Notes: a model not told the origin generated them from the letters alone. DNA of 34,269 bases from Deltaproteobacteria bacterium (GCA_947466225.1 CANIBL010000025.1:1-34269); one strand, 5' to 3'. Shown: positions 8,256 through 16,693, counted from the stretch's first letter. Translations and numbers: made by a program.

Positions 8256-8486
8256 GTGGAACAGTTGAGTCAGTATCTAAAAGTTAAAGAAATTCCCTAT
8301 GTTGTGGATGATAAGTTTTTGTTTACCTGTGGGTTTGTCTTCTACTGGATCAACGACCAATTGGCTTGCAATAACCCAACTGGGGACCAATTCACCGATC
8401 TCACCCTGAACGATGCGGAAAAGCTGATTAAGCGCCAGATTCGAAAAGTTCCCCACAGCCTCAAAAAGCCATTCTGGAAGCACTAA
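8256..8486 (+). CDS. Small hypothetical protein with GTG start
   Basis: 76 residues beginning at GTG 8256, supported by a strong GGAGGA Shine-Dalgarno at 8244-8249 (6-base spacing). I do not recognise it. It has an N-terminal amphipathic stretch, a hydrophobic/aromatic middle (FLFTCGFVFYWI) with two cysteines, and a basic C-terminus (KLIKRQIRKVPHSLKKPFW). It is preceded by the hairpin-rich 8040-8250 leader, and its last 26 bases overlap the convergent EVE gene. A single-domain cytoplasmic protein is likely. The Shine-Dalgarno is the main evidence that it is real. Confidence 0.6.
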   Translation: MEQLSQYLKVKEIPYVVDDKFLFTCGFVFYWINDQLACNNPTGDQFTDLTLNDAEKLIKRQIRKVPHSLKKPFWKH

Positions 8487-8937
8487 TCCCCTCTATGAGC
8501 GCCCACTGCGCTGGCGTGACGGGTATAATGGATAGCCGATTGCCTCGCTGTAAAAGAGAAAATTCCCCTAATTCTGTCCTATATGATTTAAGCTCCTCCA
8601 AAGAAACAATCGACTTCCAGGCTGTTACAAGCTGCACGTCCACTTGTACCCATATGGGGTTTTCCGCTGTGGCCCGAGCGTCATAATAGGCCGAATCCTG
8701 CGTCCAGGCTGTGTCATCGGGGTAGGCAGATTTCACAATTTCCATGACCCCTACAATCCCTGGTGGCGTGCAACTCGAGTGGTAAAAAAAACCTCGATCT
8801 CCTACCTGCATCGTACGCAGGTAATTTCTTGCCTGAAAATTTCTCACCCCCTCCCAGCAAGAGCGCTGCTGTGGTAAGCGCTGTAGGTCCTCGATAGAAA
8901 AAACAGAAGGCTCTGATTTCATAAGCCAAAATTGCAT
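8461..8937 (-). CDS. EVE-domain protein (THYN1-like)
   Basis: 158 residues, the full usual length of stand-alone EVE-domain proteins, which share the PUA/YTH-like fold and are thought to read modified bases in nucleic acid. Seen: MQFWLMKSEP at the start, NFQARNYLR (about 35-43), VGDRGFFYHS, PGIVGVMEIV, YPDDTAW, a central PIWVQVDV strand and the C-terminal RLSIIPVTPAQW. The frame is open further upstream, but ATG at 8937 matches the family's conserved N-terminus. It is divergent from queG with an 80-bp gap and overlaps the small 8256 gene tail to tail. Substrate unknown. Confidence 0.9.
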   Translation of the reverse strand: MQFWLMKSEPSVFSIEDLQRLPQQRSCWEGVRNFQARNYLRTMQVGDRGFFYHSSCTPPGIVGVMEIVKSAYPDDTAWTQDSAYYDARATAENPIWVQVDVQLVTAWKSIVSLEELKSYRTELGEFSLLQRGNRLSIIPVTPAQWALIEGISASRMAF

Positions 8938-9017
8938 AAAAAGCCTCTTGGGATTGCGTTTGACAAAATACCTATTTTTTCGTACTACCCACAGCTTCAC
9001 CCAGAACTGAGATCTAT

Positions 9018-10109
9018 ATGCCCCCAGAACGAGATTGGGCCGCCCTGGCACACGACATCAAAACATGGTCCCGGGAATACGGATTCCAAGACCTACGCAT
9101 TACCGATACAGATGTGAGCCTCGAGGCCACCCAGCTGAAGCAGTGGATTGAGCTGGGCTACCATGGGGAGATGGCATTTCTGACGCGATCTTTAGACCAA
9201 CGCATGCATCCAGAGACGTTGGTACCGGGCACCTTGCGCGTACTGATGGTTCGCATGAACTATCTCCCGCCCACTCCGAATATCCCTGCAACTCGCCGGG
9301 ATAAAAAGAAAGCCTACATCGCACGATATGCAGTAGGCGGAGATTACCATACCCTGATTCGAAAACGCCTGGCAAAACTCACACAGCGGATCAGCGAAGC
9401 CGTAGGGGAACACCCCCATCGCGTTTTCAGCGATAGCGCTCCTGTTATGGAAGGTGCCTTGGCAGCCAAAGCCGGCTTGGGCTGGCGGGGAAAAAACACG
9501 TTGGTTCTCAATCGAGAGGCGGGTTCCTACTTTTTTCTCGGCACCGTATATACGAGTCTGCCACTTCCTGTTGATACGGAGATGCCAGAAAACAAATGCG
9601 GCTCCTGTACGGCTTGTCTCATCGCCTGTCCCACGCAAGCCTTGGTAGCGCCCTACGTATTGAATGCCACACGGTGCATCTCCTACCTCACCATCGAACT
9701 GCGTGGAAGCATTCCCTTGGAGCTACGCCCCCTCATCGGTAACCGGGTCTATGGCTGTGACGAATGTCAAGCGCGATGCCCTTGGAATCGCTTTGCCACG
9801 ACGACAGGGGAGGAGCATTTTCATGCTCGACACCACCTTGATGCTGCCACCTTGATCGAACTTTTTTTGTGGGAAGAAGCGACCTTCGAACTCAATACAC
9901 GAGGCTCGGCCATTCGACGAATCGGATACGCCTGCTGGTTGCGCAACATGGCCATCGGCCTGGGAAATGCCCCTTATGACGCCGAGGCTCTGTCCACATT
10001 ACGCAGCCGGGAAAACCACCCTTCCGAGCTAGTCCGAGAACACGTCGCCTGGGCCATTCAAGAGCAACTACGCAAGCAGGCTACCCTTGCATCAAGTACC
10101 ATCTCGTAA
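9018..10109 (+). CDS. queG: Epoxyqueuosine reductase QueG
   Basis: 363 residues, normal length. QueG is a cytoplasmic cobalamin and two-[4Fe-4S] enzyme that reduces epoxyqueuosine to queuosine in tRNA, the last step of Q34 synthesis. Seen: GYHGEMAFLTR (about 47-57), LPGTLRV-like VPGTLRVLMVRMNY, the DSAP motif with Asp139, LNREAGSYFFLG, the ferredoxin-like cysteines 194, 197, 200 and 204 (CGSCTACLIACP), CISYLTIELRG, and a second cysteine set at 247, 250 and 254 (CDECQARCPWN). The C-terminal HEAT-like part has GSAIRRIGY and WLRNMAIGLGN. The sequence is recognisably close to E. coli QueG as recalled. The Shine-Dalgarno before ATG 9018 is weak. The 3' end overlaps convergent crcB by 29 bases. Confidence 0.97.
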   Translation: MPPERDWAALAHDIKTWSREYGFQDLRITDTDVSLEATQLKQWIELGYHGEMAFLTRSLDQRMHPETLVPGTLRVLMVRMNYLPPTPNIPATRRDKKKAYIARYAVGGDYHTLIRKRLAKLTQRISEAVGEHPHRVFSDSAPVMEGALAAKAGLGWRGKNTLVLNREAGSYFFLGTVYTSLPLPVDTEMPENKCGSCTACLIACPTQALVAPYVLNATRCISYLTIELRGSIPLELRPLIGNRVYGCDECQARCPWNRFATTTGEEHFHARHHLDAATLIELFLWEEATFELNTRGSAIRRIGYACWLRNMAIGLGNAPYDAEALSTLRSRENHPSELVREHVAWAIQEQLRKQATLASSTIS

Positions 10110-10470
10110 TCCCCATCCCGCCCCATGCTCCGCCTACACCCAGAATAGCGGATGTCGCGACGTACAAACAAGCGCTCTTCCAAAGACCCTTTTCCAACAA
10201 CAACACCGCCTCTAAACTGAAAGCGGAGAAAGTGGTGAACCCACCCAAGAATCCGCTCATCAAGGATAGGGACAAAACAGGGTTCAGCCTGGCGTATTCA
10301 GCGCCCCATACATAAACCACGCCAATCAAAAACGCGCCCATCATATTGATCAAAAAAGTGGGGTAGGGAAACCCCTCCCAAGCAAAGGTCTGACAGTAGA
10401 GACCAATTCCATAGCGCATCCAAACGCCAAGTAATCCGAATCCACTTAGCAGCAACATGTGAAAACCCAT
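10081..10470 (-). CDS. crcB: Fluoride channel CrcB/FluC
   Basis: 129 residues with four predicted membrane helices, the size of a FluC subunit. FluC forms dual-topology dimers that export fluoride through the inner membrane. Seen: N-terminal GFGLLGVWMRYGIG, the NMMGAFLIGVVY segment with the conserved Asn in helix 2, and the GFLGGFTTFSAFSLE signature of the channel-lining helix. ATG at 10470 has AAAGG upstream; a second ATG at 10458 is possible. I see no fluoride-riboswitch-like sequence before it. The gene stands alone and overlaps the queG 3' end. Confidence 0.93.
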   Translation of the reverse strand: MGFHMLLLSGFGLLGVWMRYGIGLYCQTFAWEGFPYPTFLINMMGAFLIGVVYVWGAEYARLNPVLSLSLMSGFLGGFTTFSAFSLEAVLLLEKGLWKSACLYVATSAILGVGGAWGGMGITRWYLMQG

Positions 10471-10549
10471 AAAAGACCTTTGATGGAGTAGGAATGATTA
10501 ATAGGCAGTCTGGAAAAGAACACTGATTTTTCAACTGTTCCACAATATT

Positions 10550-10636
10550 CGTCATGCCCAGGCCGTCTCGGCCGTATGGGCATCTCCCTCGATCGTAGGG
10601 GATCCCCGACGCGCCCTTCAGGCGCTGGGGATGACG
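10550..10636 (-). repeat. Dispersed palindromic element, copy A (GTCAT...ATGAC ends)
   Basis: Bipartite element bounded by GTCAT and ATGAC, with two internal hairpins (GGCCG/CGGCC and GCGCC/GGCGC) around a CGATCG palindrome. Its reverse complement aligns closely with 16615-16693. A TATAAT follows directly (about 10640), so the copy may bring a promoter to the peptidase at 10798. The rest of the gene-free stretch 10471-10797 holds only the Shine-Dalgarno of the peptidase. Confidence 0.75.
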
Positions 10637-10797
10637 GGTATAATAACATTACCCGAAGAAGCAGCATTCTTTTTCCAATTTGCCTCTTATACGGTGGGTT
10701 TTTCCAGCGGAGCTCATTTTTTTATATCCCCAACGTCACCATAAAAAATTTTAGCTATACTACTCTAAATCCATTTCCCACCAAAGGAGAGCAAAGC

Positions 10798-12510
10798 ATG
10801 CTCATCCAGATGCGTCGAAGGACTTTACCCGTCTTTTTACTCAGTTGCCTCTTCAGTATTTCGCGAGGCGACCTAGAGGCAAAGGTACTCATCCAGTATG
10901 ACCCCCCACAGGCAGCCCCTGCAGCCAGCGCCCAACAAACCCTCCAAACCTACCTACATGATCACCAAGCGGAACTGTCTCTCACACCGGATCTATCGAA
11001 CATTCGATTGGAACTCAAGCAATCGAGCCTCTTGGGCGATCACTACCGATTCACCTACATTGCAGGTACACCCGCAACACCTCTTGCCAATAGCGCTCTG
11101 ATTGTATCCGTACGGCCCAATGGCACTGTCTACCGCATTTTCGCCTCTCTACCCGAAGCGTTGCCCATTATCAGACTCGAAGGGAAAACAGCCTCTCTCA
11201 CGCTGCAACAAGCCTATGACCTTGTATGGAAAGACCTAAAAGTACATGGTGCTCTTCTCGACGAACCCAAAAGTGAAGTTGCCTATGTGCCCGTCAATGG
11301 CACGCTACACAAAGCCTACAAGATTACCCTTGGCGTCGCAGCGCCATTTGGATATTGGTGCTACTGGATCGACATGTATACCCATCAAATTCTAAAACGA
11401 GAGGAAACCCGCCTTACACGCCAACCCAAACGAGATCTCGTCCCCCAGATCAATATGTATGGAGGCCCCATTTTTGACCGAACCCAAGCCTTCTCAGAAT
11501 ATCATATTCGTCACATGGACCTGGGTGAACCAACGACAACAACACCAGCAGAGGGAGGCGCTTTGGTGTTTGATCCCGATCCCAGAACTGCCTTGCACGA
11601 TACAACCTTACGCAATGATTCTCCAAAAGAAGCGTTTCTTATGGCCTACGTAGAACGTACCCTCCATGACATTTCCTTTGATGGCACCCTCTACAGCCTC
11701 AAAGGCCCTTGGATCCAATTGGTGGACTTTGAGCCACCCAATGAATCTCCCTCCATGAGCATAGATGGGCATTGGAGCTACCAACGTGACAACAACGGAT
11801 TTCAAGATGTCATGACCTATTTCCATATCGACCAAAACCAACGCTACATCCAATCCCTAGGATTCACTGGTGACAAAGCCATTCAAGGCGGCCCCATCGA
11901 AGTAGATAGCAATGGAGTTGATGGCGCTGATAACTCCCACTACATCCCGAGCAGCAACCGCGTGGCATTTGGACATGGTTGTGTACCTGACAATGAAGAT
12001 GCCGATGTCATCTTGCATGAATACGGGCATGCATTGCAGCACAGCATGAATCCTCACTGGGAAGGTGGCGACACAGGTGCGATGGGAGAAGGGTTTGGGG
12101 ATTATTGGGCTGTTGTATACAGCCTCTCTACAGAGAAAGGGCGAGACTTCGAACGCTTTCAAATGTTCAACTGGGATGCACCTGGCTGCTGGCCTGGACG
12201 TCGGGTAGACAAAACAGACATTCGATATGATCCCACTCATACTTACTATGCCCACAGTCCCGTACAAGGCGGAATCTCCGACGAATTGTGGTCCACTCCA
12301 TTGGTGCAGTCTTTTGTGGAATTACAAGAGAAGGGCTATAGCCCAGATGACATCAACCGTCTGGTGCTAGAATCCCATTTTGGCGTGGGGCCCAACAGCA
12401 CCATGCGAGATATGGCGGGTATTATCGTACATACAGCAAAGCTTCTGTACCCAGATCCAAACTATGCCCAAGTGTTTGAAAAGCACTTTGTACAACAAGG
12501 GATCTTGTAG
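10798..12510 (+). CDS. Secreted zinc metallopeptidase (FTP/PepSY propeptide, HEYGH; M36-like)
   Basis: 570 residues from ATG 10798, which has AAAGGAG 8 bases upstream; the frame is open further but only over the repeat element. A signal peptide is likely (residues 1-24/28, RRRTLPVFLLSCLFS core). Residues about 40-200 look like an FTP/PepSY-type inhibitory propeptide (NGTVYRIFASLP; ITLGVAAPFGYWCYWIDMYTHQILK). The catalytic part has HEYGH (407-411) and the third ligand in GAMGEGFGDYW (Glu431), the gluzincin arrangement seen in fungalysin-type M36 and thermolysin-type peptidases. The sequence is complete to the C-terminus (VFEKHFVQQGIL) with no cell-wall or sorting domain. It is probably secreted as a zymogen and activated by propeptide removal; substrate unknown. 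It stands alone, downstream of the palindromic element at 10550. Confidence 0.88.
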   Translation: MLIQMRRRTLPVFLLSCLFSISRGDLEAKVLIQYDPPQAAPAASAQQTLQTYLHDHQAELSLTPDLSNIRLELKQSSLLGDHYRFTYIAGTPATPLANSALIVSVRPNGTVYRIFASLPEALPIIRLEGKTASLTLQQAYDLVWKDLKVHGALLDEPKSEVAYVPVNGTLHKAYKITLGVAAPFGYWCYWIDMYTHQILKREETRLTRQPKRDLVPQINMYGGPIFDRTQAFSEYHIRHMDLGEPTTTTPAEGGALVFDPDPRTALHDTTLRNDSPKEAFLMAYVERTLHDISFDGTLYSLKGPWIQLVDFEPPNESPSMSIDGHWSYQRDNNGFQDVMTYFHIDQNQRYIQSLGFTGDKAIQGGPIEVDSNGVDGADNSHYIPSSNRVAFGHGCVPDNEDADVILHEYGHALQHSMNPHWEGGDTGAMGEGFGDYWAVVYSLSTEKGRDFERFQMFNWDAPGCWPGRRVDKTDIRYDPTHTYYAHSPVQGGISDELWSTPLVQSFVELQEKGYSPDDINRLVLESHFGVGPNSTMRDMAGIIVHTAKLLYPDPNYAQVFEKHFVQQGIL

Positions 12511-12698
12511 AGCTGTTTTCACTGTATGACATTTTTTGAACACGCCCTACATCAGTTACGCGCATGAAATAGGGCCAATGATAGAACTGTGTCCATCACC
12601 TGGGGTATATTCCAGCGTATCAAAATTGGGAAAAGGTTTTGTACGATACATTCGAAGGAGATGTTACGGAGTTTTTTTTAAAAATCCCGTTTTTAGCC

Positions 12699-12736
12699 GG
12701 TCATCTCCAGGCAGCCTCGGCCGTATGGGTATGACG
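12699..12736 (+). repeat. Dispersed palindromic element, copy C (short form)
   Basis: Short copy bounded by GTCAT and ATGAC with the shared CGGCCGTATGGGTATGAC half. Its left flank (AAATCCCGTTTTTAGC) resembles the left flank of the copy at 16615 (ACCCGGATTTTTAGC). It lies between the convergent peptidase and metallo-beta-lactamase-fold genes. Otherwise I see nothing in 12511-12745. Confidence 0.65.
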
Positions 12737-12745
12737 GAGCATAAT

Positions 12746-13561
12746 TCAAACCAATACTGTGGATAACGTCACTGAGTAAATTTCCCCCTCTTTCGCAGGC
12801 ACAAATCCTGCTTGAAGCGAAGCAGTAAACAAAGCTTTGTCTGTGCGATAGGGCCCATGACGGGTACAAATCAACCGTTTGGCTTGAGATGCCTGCGCAA
12901 GAGACAACGCCTCTTCATATGTGCCTCCACCCCACCCTGGATAACCCGCCTTTTCTTCTGCCTGGGTACAAGCTGCATCGAGAATCAATAGATCTGTACC
13001 AGCAGCAAAATCAGGTAAAGATGGGCTCTGCGCTGCCACAACCAAGCTGGAACCATCCGGGGCAAAAAATCGATAGGGCACCCCGTTTGCTTCGCTTTTT
13101 TCCCCTACTTGTACCCGAAGATCTCCGATGCATATTTCCTTGGATATTTCCTCAATCTCCATATGGGACTCCATGGAGTCCAGACCAGAAAAAGGAGAAT
13201 AGTTCGCCGTGAACAGTATCTCCAATTTTTCTCGGGTATATGCCTTTGGGTACGGCGCATAAAGATGCAATCTCGTAGAAGGACTGTAGATCGGGTGAAA
13301 AAAGGGAAGCCCCTGAATATGATCCCAATGAAACCGGGTCAAAAACACGTGAATCTCCAAGGGTTCCGGCTTTTCGACGATCCGCTTTGCTAGCTGTTCC
13401 CCCCAGTTACAAATCCCAAACCCGGCATCCACCCCTACAAGCAGGTCTCCATGCAACACTTGCAAGCTGGTGGTATTGCCTCCATAAACAGTGGTTTGCA
13501 AACTGGGCGTCGAAATCCACCCGCGTGTCCCCCAAAATTGTACCTTTAGCGAAGCATCCAT
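12746..13561 (-). CDS. Degenerate metallo-beta-lactamase-fold protein
   Basis: 271 residues, paralogue of the upstream gene it overlaps by 16 bases. It keeps the family frame: WGTRGWISTPS, YGGNT, VDAGFG, and LTRFHWDHIQGLPFF. The usual HxHxDH is changed to R76-F-H78-W-D80-H81, so the first metal-binding His is Arg. The second-site GHST motif of the neighbour is WGGGT (210-214), losing another His, while LILDAAC and the late TRHGPYRTD with His235 remain. At least two zinc ligands are therefore missing. It may bind a single metal, be inactive, or pair with its neighbour as a regulatory subunit. ATG at 13561 has GAGGGGG upstream. It is the last gene of a four-gene minus-strand set. Confidence 0.88.
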   Translation of the reverse strand: MDASLKVQFWGTRGWISTPSLQTTVYGGNTTSLQVLHGDLLVGVDAGFGICNWGEQLAKRIVEKPEPLEIHVFLTRFHWDHIQGLPFFHPIYSPSTRLHLYAPYPKAYTREKLEILFTANYSPFSGLDSMESHMEIEEISKEICIGDLRVQVGEKSEANGVPYRFFAPDGSSLVVAAQSPSLPDFAAGTDLLILDAACTQAEEKAGYPGWGGGTYEEALSLAQASQAKRLICTRHGPYRTDKALFTASLQAGFVPAKEGEIYSVTLSTVLV

Positions 13562-14430
13562 ACATCCCCCTCTCGCGCTGCCACAATCTCAATCTCAGCT
13601 TTACCCGCTTGCTGTCGGCAACGCTCTACTTTCTGTTCAATATCTGCATCTGAATCCTCAGGGGCATGATGAAAAAGAATTAAACGCTTCACCCCTGCCT
13701 GCAAACAAAATTGCAGAGCTCGATCCGGAGTTGAATGCCCCCAATCCAACTTGAGGGTTTCCTCTGTAAAGTGAGCATCGAAAGCCACAGTATGACACCC
13801 CTGCATGAAAGCCACCAAACCAACTTCAAATGCAGCAACAAATTGGGGGGCCGCCCCCACAGGCATACCGTCACCCAAATAATTTCCATGATCCAACGGC
13901 GCATGATCGGTCACAATCCCCACACAATCAGCCCCATAGGCAAACCGATATCCCAAGGTTACACCCTGGTGGTTCAACTGGTAGGTTTGGACCCGTACCT
14001 TATTTGCCAATAAGAAATCTGCACCAGACACCAGGGTATGAAAATGCAGCTTGGCCTTTACCTCCACAGGTAAGGGAAAATAGCTGGGGGAAAAGAGGGC
14101 CCAAAATAGGGAGGGAAAATCCCCTCGGCACGTTGTAGAGGAGAATAAATGTACCTCGTTCTTCGCTTCATACAAGGGGCTAAAAAAGGGCAACCCCAGC
14201 AGATGATCCCAGTGCGTATGAGTCAACAGCACATAGTAGATCGATCGCAGACTTTTGCCTCCAATCGGTCCACGGGCTGCCAATCCAGAGCCTGCATCTA
14301 CAAAGAGGGCAAAATCCTCCCCGGGTAGCTGCAACTCAAATGCGGTGGAATGTCCTCCACACCCCAAGGTTGAACCCTTGTGTACAGGGCGAGAGCCGCG
14401 AACCCCCCATAGGCGAAGGGACATACTCAT
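13546..14430 (-). CDS. Metallo-beta-lactamase-fold hydrolase
   Basis: 294 residues from ATG 14430 (GGAGGG 8 bases upstream; the frame is open to TTG 14487 with poorer context). It belongs to the branch beginning LWGVRGSRP with GGHST and VDAGSG. Metal ligands are intact: HTHWDH (71-76), the Asp in VAFDAHF, the GHST motif and LFHHAPEDSD. Relatives include cyclic-nucleotide and other phosphodiesterases, so a small-molecule or nucleotide phosphodiesterase is likely, but the substrate cannot be read. It lies 35 bp after pgsA and overlaps the degenerate paralogue by 16 bases, implying translational coupling and possibly joint function. Confidence 0.9.
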   Translation of the reverse strand: MSMSLRLWGVRGSRPVHKGSTLGCGGHSTAFELQLPGEDFALFVDAGSGLAARGPIGGKSLRSIYYVLLTHTHWDHLLGLPFFSPLYEAKNEVHLFSSTTCRGDFPSLFWALFSPSYFPLPVEVKAKLHFHTLVSGADFLLANKVRVQTYQLNHQGVTLGYRFAYGADCVGIVTDHAPLDHGNYLGDGMPVGAAPQFVAAFEVGLVAFMQGCHTVAFDAHFTEETLKLDWGHSTPDRALQFCLQAGVKRLILFHHAPEDSDADIEQKVERCRQQAGKAEIEIVAAREGDVWMLR

Positions 14431-14465
14431 GGAAGAGCCCTCCAAAAGGGAGTACAGAAAACGGA

Positions 14466-15023
14466 TTATACCTTGGGGTGATGCCAATCAAATGATCGGA
14501 AAAAAGATACGAAGTACAGCCAGCCAGAATAGACCGATAGCACGAGGGCAATCCAGCAAAGGCACATCCCGGCTTCTCGCATGGGAAAACCCCATACCGG
14601 CCGATCGAGCAACAAACCAAAAATCCCCATATCAAGCACCAAGGTTTTCCATTTTCCCAGAAGACTGACCTCCAAGGGTGCCTTTTGCTGCAAAGCGACG
14701 AGTCGAAGGCCACTCACCGCCATCTCTCGGCATAGAAATAACCCCGCCATCCAAGGCCACATTCGATCTGCGGCTGTAAGCAGCACAATGGCACAGGTCA
14801 TCAGTAGTTTATCGGCAATGGGATCCAGCAATGCCCCCAAAGGGCTCTCTGCTTGGTAAGTTCTCGCAATAAATCCGTCTAGCCAGTCGGTAAAGCTTGC
14901 GATGGCAAACAAGATGGCACAAAAAATTTTCACCCCTACAAAAGGAAGGGGGAATAGTACCAATAAAACAGGTACGACGCCGATACGAAACAAGGTCAAT
15001 TGATTGGGAAAATTCTTGAGCAT
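14466..15023 (-). CDS. pgsA: CDP-diacylglycerol-glycerol-3-phosphate 3-phosphatidyltransferase PgsA
   Basis: 185 residues, normal for PgsA. It is an inner-membrane enzyme making phosphatidylglycerol-phosphate, the committed step to phosphatidylglycerol and cardiolipin. The CDP-alcohol phosphatidyltransferase signature D-G-x2-A-R-x8-G-x3-D-x3-D is complete (DGFIAR...GALLDPIADK). N-terminal NQLTLFRIGVVPV is typical. ATG 15023 is preferred (AGGA upstream, 13 bases after the previous stop); a TTG at 15044 is in frame. Several hydrophobic helices follow the motif. It lies between the CxxC protein and the metallo-beta-lactamase-fold pair in one apparent operon. Confidence 0.95.
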   Translation of the reverse strand: MLKNFPNQLTLFRIGVVPVLLVLFPLPFVGVKIFCAILFAIASFTDWLDGFIARTYQAESPLGALLDPIADKLLMTCAIVLLTAADRMWPWMAGLFLCREMAVSGLRLVALQQKAPLEVSLLGKWKTLVLDMGIFGLLLDRPVWGFPMREAGMCLCWIALVLSVYSGWLYFVSFFRSFDWHHPKV

Positions 15024-15036
15024 AACCTTCTGATTC

Positions 15037-15516
15037 CTAGACAACCGGAGGGGCGTCTATCATGGACGATGTTGCGGTTTCTTTCAAGCGTAAGTTACTC
15101 ATTTGCTTCGCGGGCACCACGCGTACCGATTGAAACACCAACACACAAACCTGGTCCTCTGCTTCTGGCAGCGGAGATTCCAACACGACTTTGCCTTGTT
15201 CTAGGGTAGCATGTCGGATCACCACGGGATAGGCAACACCATCGCGATGGGCTTGCAGAGGAGGAGTTTGGTTGCGGACCTCGTAGCCAGCTTCTGCTAA
15301 CGCTTTGGTTACATGAAACTTCTCAAAAGAGGGACATTCGATGGTGGCCTGTACGCGCCTACGTTCGCAAATGGGGCATCGCTTCCCCGCCCATCGCCGT
15401 TGTAGATCGTCTACAAAGATTTTGGACCCATCCCGAAGGCGCTCCCCCGTCCATGTCCAATGTCTTTCTGTAAGACAATACCCGCATTTCCTTGTAGATT
15501 GGTGCTGTTCGCTCAT
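15037..15516 (-). CDS. Hypothetical protein with two CxxC zinc-ribbon-like motifs
   Basis: 159 residues with ATG 15516 and AAGGAACG upstream. An N-terminal CGYC (11-14) and CPIC (47-50) could form a zinc ribbon. The remainder (ATIECPSFEKFHVTKALAEAG, YPVVIRHATLEQGK, VCVLVFQSVRVVP) looks like a small alpha/beta domain. I do not recognise the family. It is the first gene of the set continuing into pgsA (13-base gap) and diverges from the App1-like gene at 15572 with a 55-bp gap. Cytoplasmic, because no signal or membrane segment is visible. Confidence 0.75.
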   Translation of the reverse strand: MSEQHQSTRKCGYCLTERHWTWTGERLRDGSKIFVDDLQRRWAGKRCPICERRRVQATIECPSFEKFHVTKALAEAGYEVRNQTPPLQAHRDGVAYPVVIRHATLEQGKVVLESPLPEAEDQVCVLVFQSVRVVPAKQMSNLRLKETATSSMIDAPPVV

Positions 15517-15571
15517 TCGAACGTTCCTTACAAAAAAAAATATCGGCTGCTTATACGGAGGGGAACTGATT

Positions 15572-16591
15572 GTGAGTCATCTTCTATCTACTTTATCAAA
15601 AGGAAGCCAAGCACACTACAATTTGTGGAAATTGGTCGACACCCGACAGTATGAAAGCTTACCCCTCCAGCCCACACATCACATCCTTTGCGATATCGAC
15701 AAAACCTATCTGGAGACCCAATTTGAAACCTTACTGGGTATGGCAAAAATCGCATTTGAAACTTCTACAGATAAGGTCACCGTGGCCGGCGCCGCCGAAC
15801 TGCTACAGGCCCTTCGATGGGGGACCCTCTGTGGCGTCGAAAGCGATCCCCCTCTCTCCCACCCAAGAGGGCTCCACTTTATTTCGTCCTCTCCCCCTCA
15901 ACTCCGAGACGTATTGGAACACAAATTTGCTCTGGATGGACTCGACTGGTCCTCAGATACATTCAAGAACCAAATGTACAACCTCAAACGGGGACAATTT
16001 CATTTGGTAAAGCAACAGGTTGCCTACAAAATGGCCGCCATTCTCACGCGTCTTCATACGTTTGAGTCGCCTTGTCTCTTTTCTTGCCTCGGAGATAGTG
16101 CTGAATTGGATGCCTACATCTATGTCGGGCTTCATCTTTGCCTCTCGCGACAATTATCAGAAGCGGGATTCCAACGGTACTTGGAAATAGCCAATGTCGA
16201 ACCCCCCATTGCCAAGGAGTTGGCACGAGTAAGCCAACTCCTCCCCGCACATCAAGTACAAGGAATTTGGATCCGGACCTTGCATAATTATACATTCCCA
16301 CTGCCAGTAGAGTTTGCTCCCCTGCTTCGCCCTTTTTCCAGCTACTTTGAGGTAGGGGTCGATTGGGTAACCCTGGGGTGGCTCACCACACCGCACCGCA
16401 CCGCACTTCTACGATTGTTCCACAATCGATATGGTATGGAGTTGGAAACGTTAGAGTTCATGGAGGCGCAACGGAAAATACCAGATATTTTACTTCCGTT
16501 GCCCATTCGAAGCGAAGAAAATTGGCTTGCCAGCGCAGAAAATTGGAGTCACATGTTGCTACAAGATCGGTTTCATGCGAACAAGAAATAA
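15572..16591 (+). CDS. App1-like phosphatase (HAD/LNS2 type)
   Basis: 339 residues from GTG 15572, which follows ACGGAGGGGAA; the upstream frame is antisense to the CxxC gene. Seen: HAD motif I as CDIDKTYLET (Asp41, Asp43, Thr45), a motif-II-like strand LHFISSSPPQLRDVLE, then DGLDWSSDTFKNQ, KMAAILTRL (motif-III-like Lys) and LFSCLGDSAELDAYIYVGL with the acidic motif IV. This order (DIDxT, S-S/N-SP-x-Q, GDSxxxD) is that of App1/DUF2183 phosphatidate phosphatases. No signal peptide. The C-terminal 120 residues have no match I know. A phosphatidate or related phospholipid phosphatase role is inferred from the motifs, and its position beside pgsA is suggestive only. Confidence 0.82.
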   Translation: MSHLLSTLSKGSQAHYNLWKLVDTRQYESLPLQPTHHILCDIDKTYLETQFETLLGMAKIAFETSTDKVTVAGAAELLQALRWGTLCGVESDPPLSHPRGLHFISSSPPQLRDVLEHKFALDGLDWSSDTFKNQMYNLKRGQFHLVKQQVAYKMAAILTRLHTFESPCLFSCLGDSAELDAYIYVGLHLCLSRQLSEAGFQRYLEIANVEPPIAKELARVSQLLPAHQVQGIWIRTLHNYTFPLPVEFAPLLRPFSSYFEVGVDWVTLGWLTTPHRTALLRLFHNRYGMELETLEFMEAQRKIPDILLPLPIRSEENWLASAENWSHMLLQDRFHANKK

Positions 16592-16614
16592 CAAAAACCC
16601 GGATTTTTAGCTCA

Positions 16615-16693
16615 TCATCCCCAGCGATCGGGCGCGTCAGGCATCCCCCTCGATCGTGGGAGATGCCCATACGGCCTTCGACTTGGGTATGAC
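16615..16693 (+). repeat. Dispersed palindromic element, copy B
   Basis: Reverse-orientation counterpart of the copy at 10550-10636. It shows the TCATCCCCAGCG left end, GGCGCGTC, the CGATCG centre, AGATGCCCATACGGCC and the GGGTATGAC right end. It sits in the 202-bp gap between the App1-like gene and the VVTDTK lipoprotein. The rest of that gap holds only the downstream Shine-Dalgarno. Confidence 0.75.

Noticed and set aside
8497..8524. Similarity of the EVE gene 3' end to the palindromic element at 10550 (GCGCTGG...TGACGGGTATAAT)
   Set aside because: The bases encode the conserved EVE C-terminus (PVTPAQW), so the likeness is probably chance.
10471..10797. Fluoride riboswitch upstream of crcB
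   Set aside because: I looked for the typical GGNGATG pattern and pseudoknot and saw only the palindromic element and an AAAGG Shine-Dalgarno.
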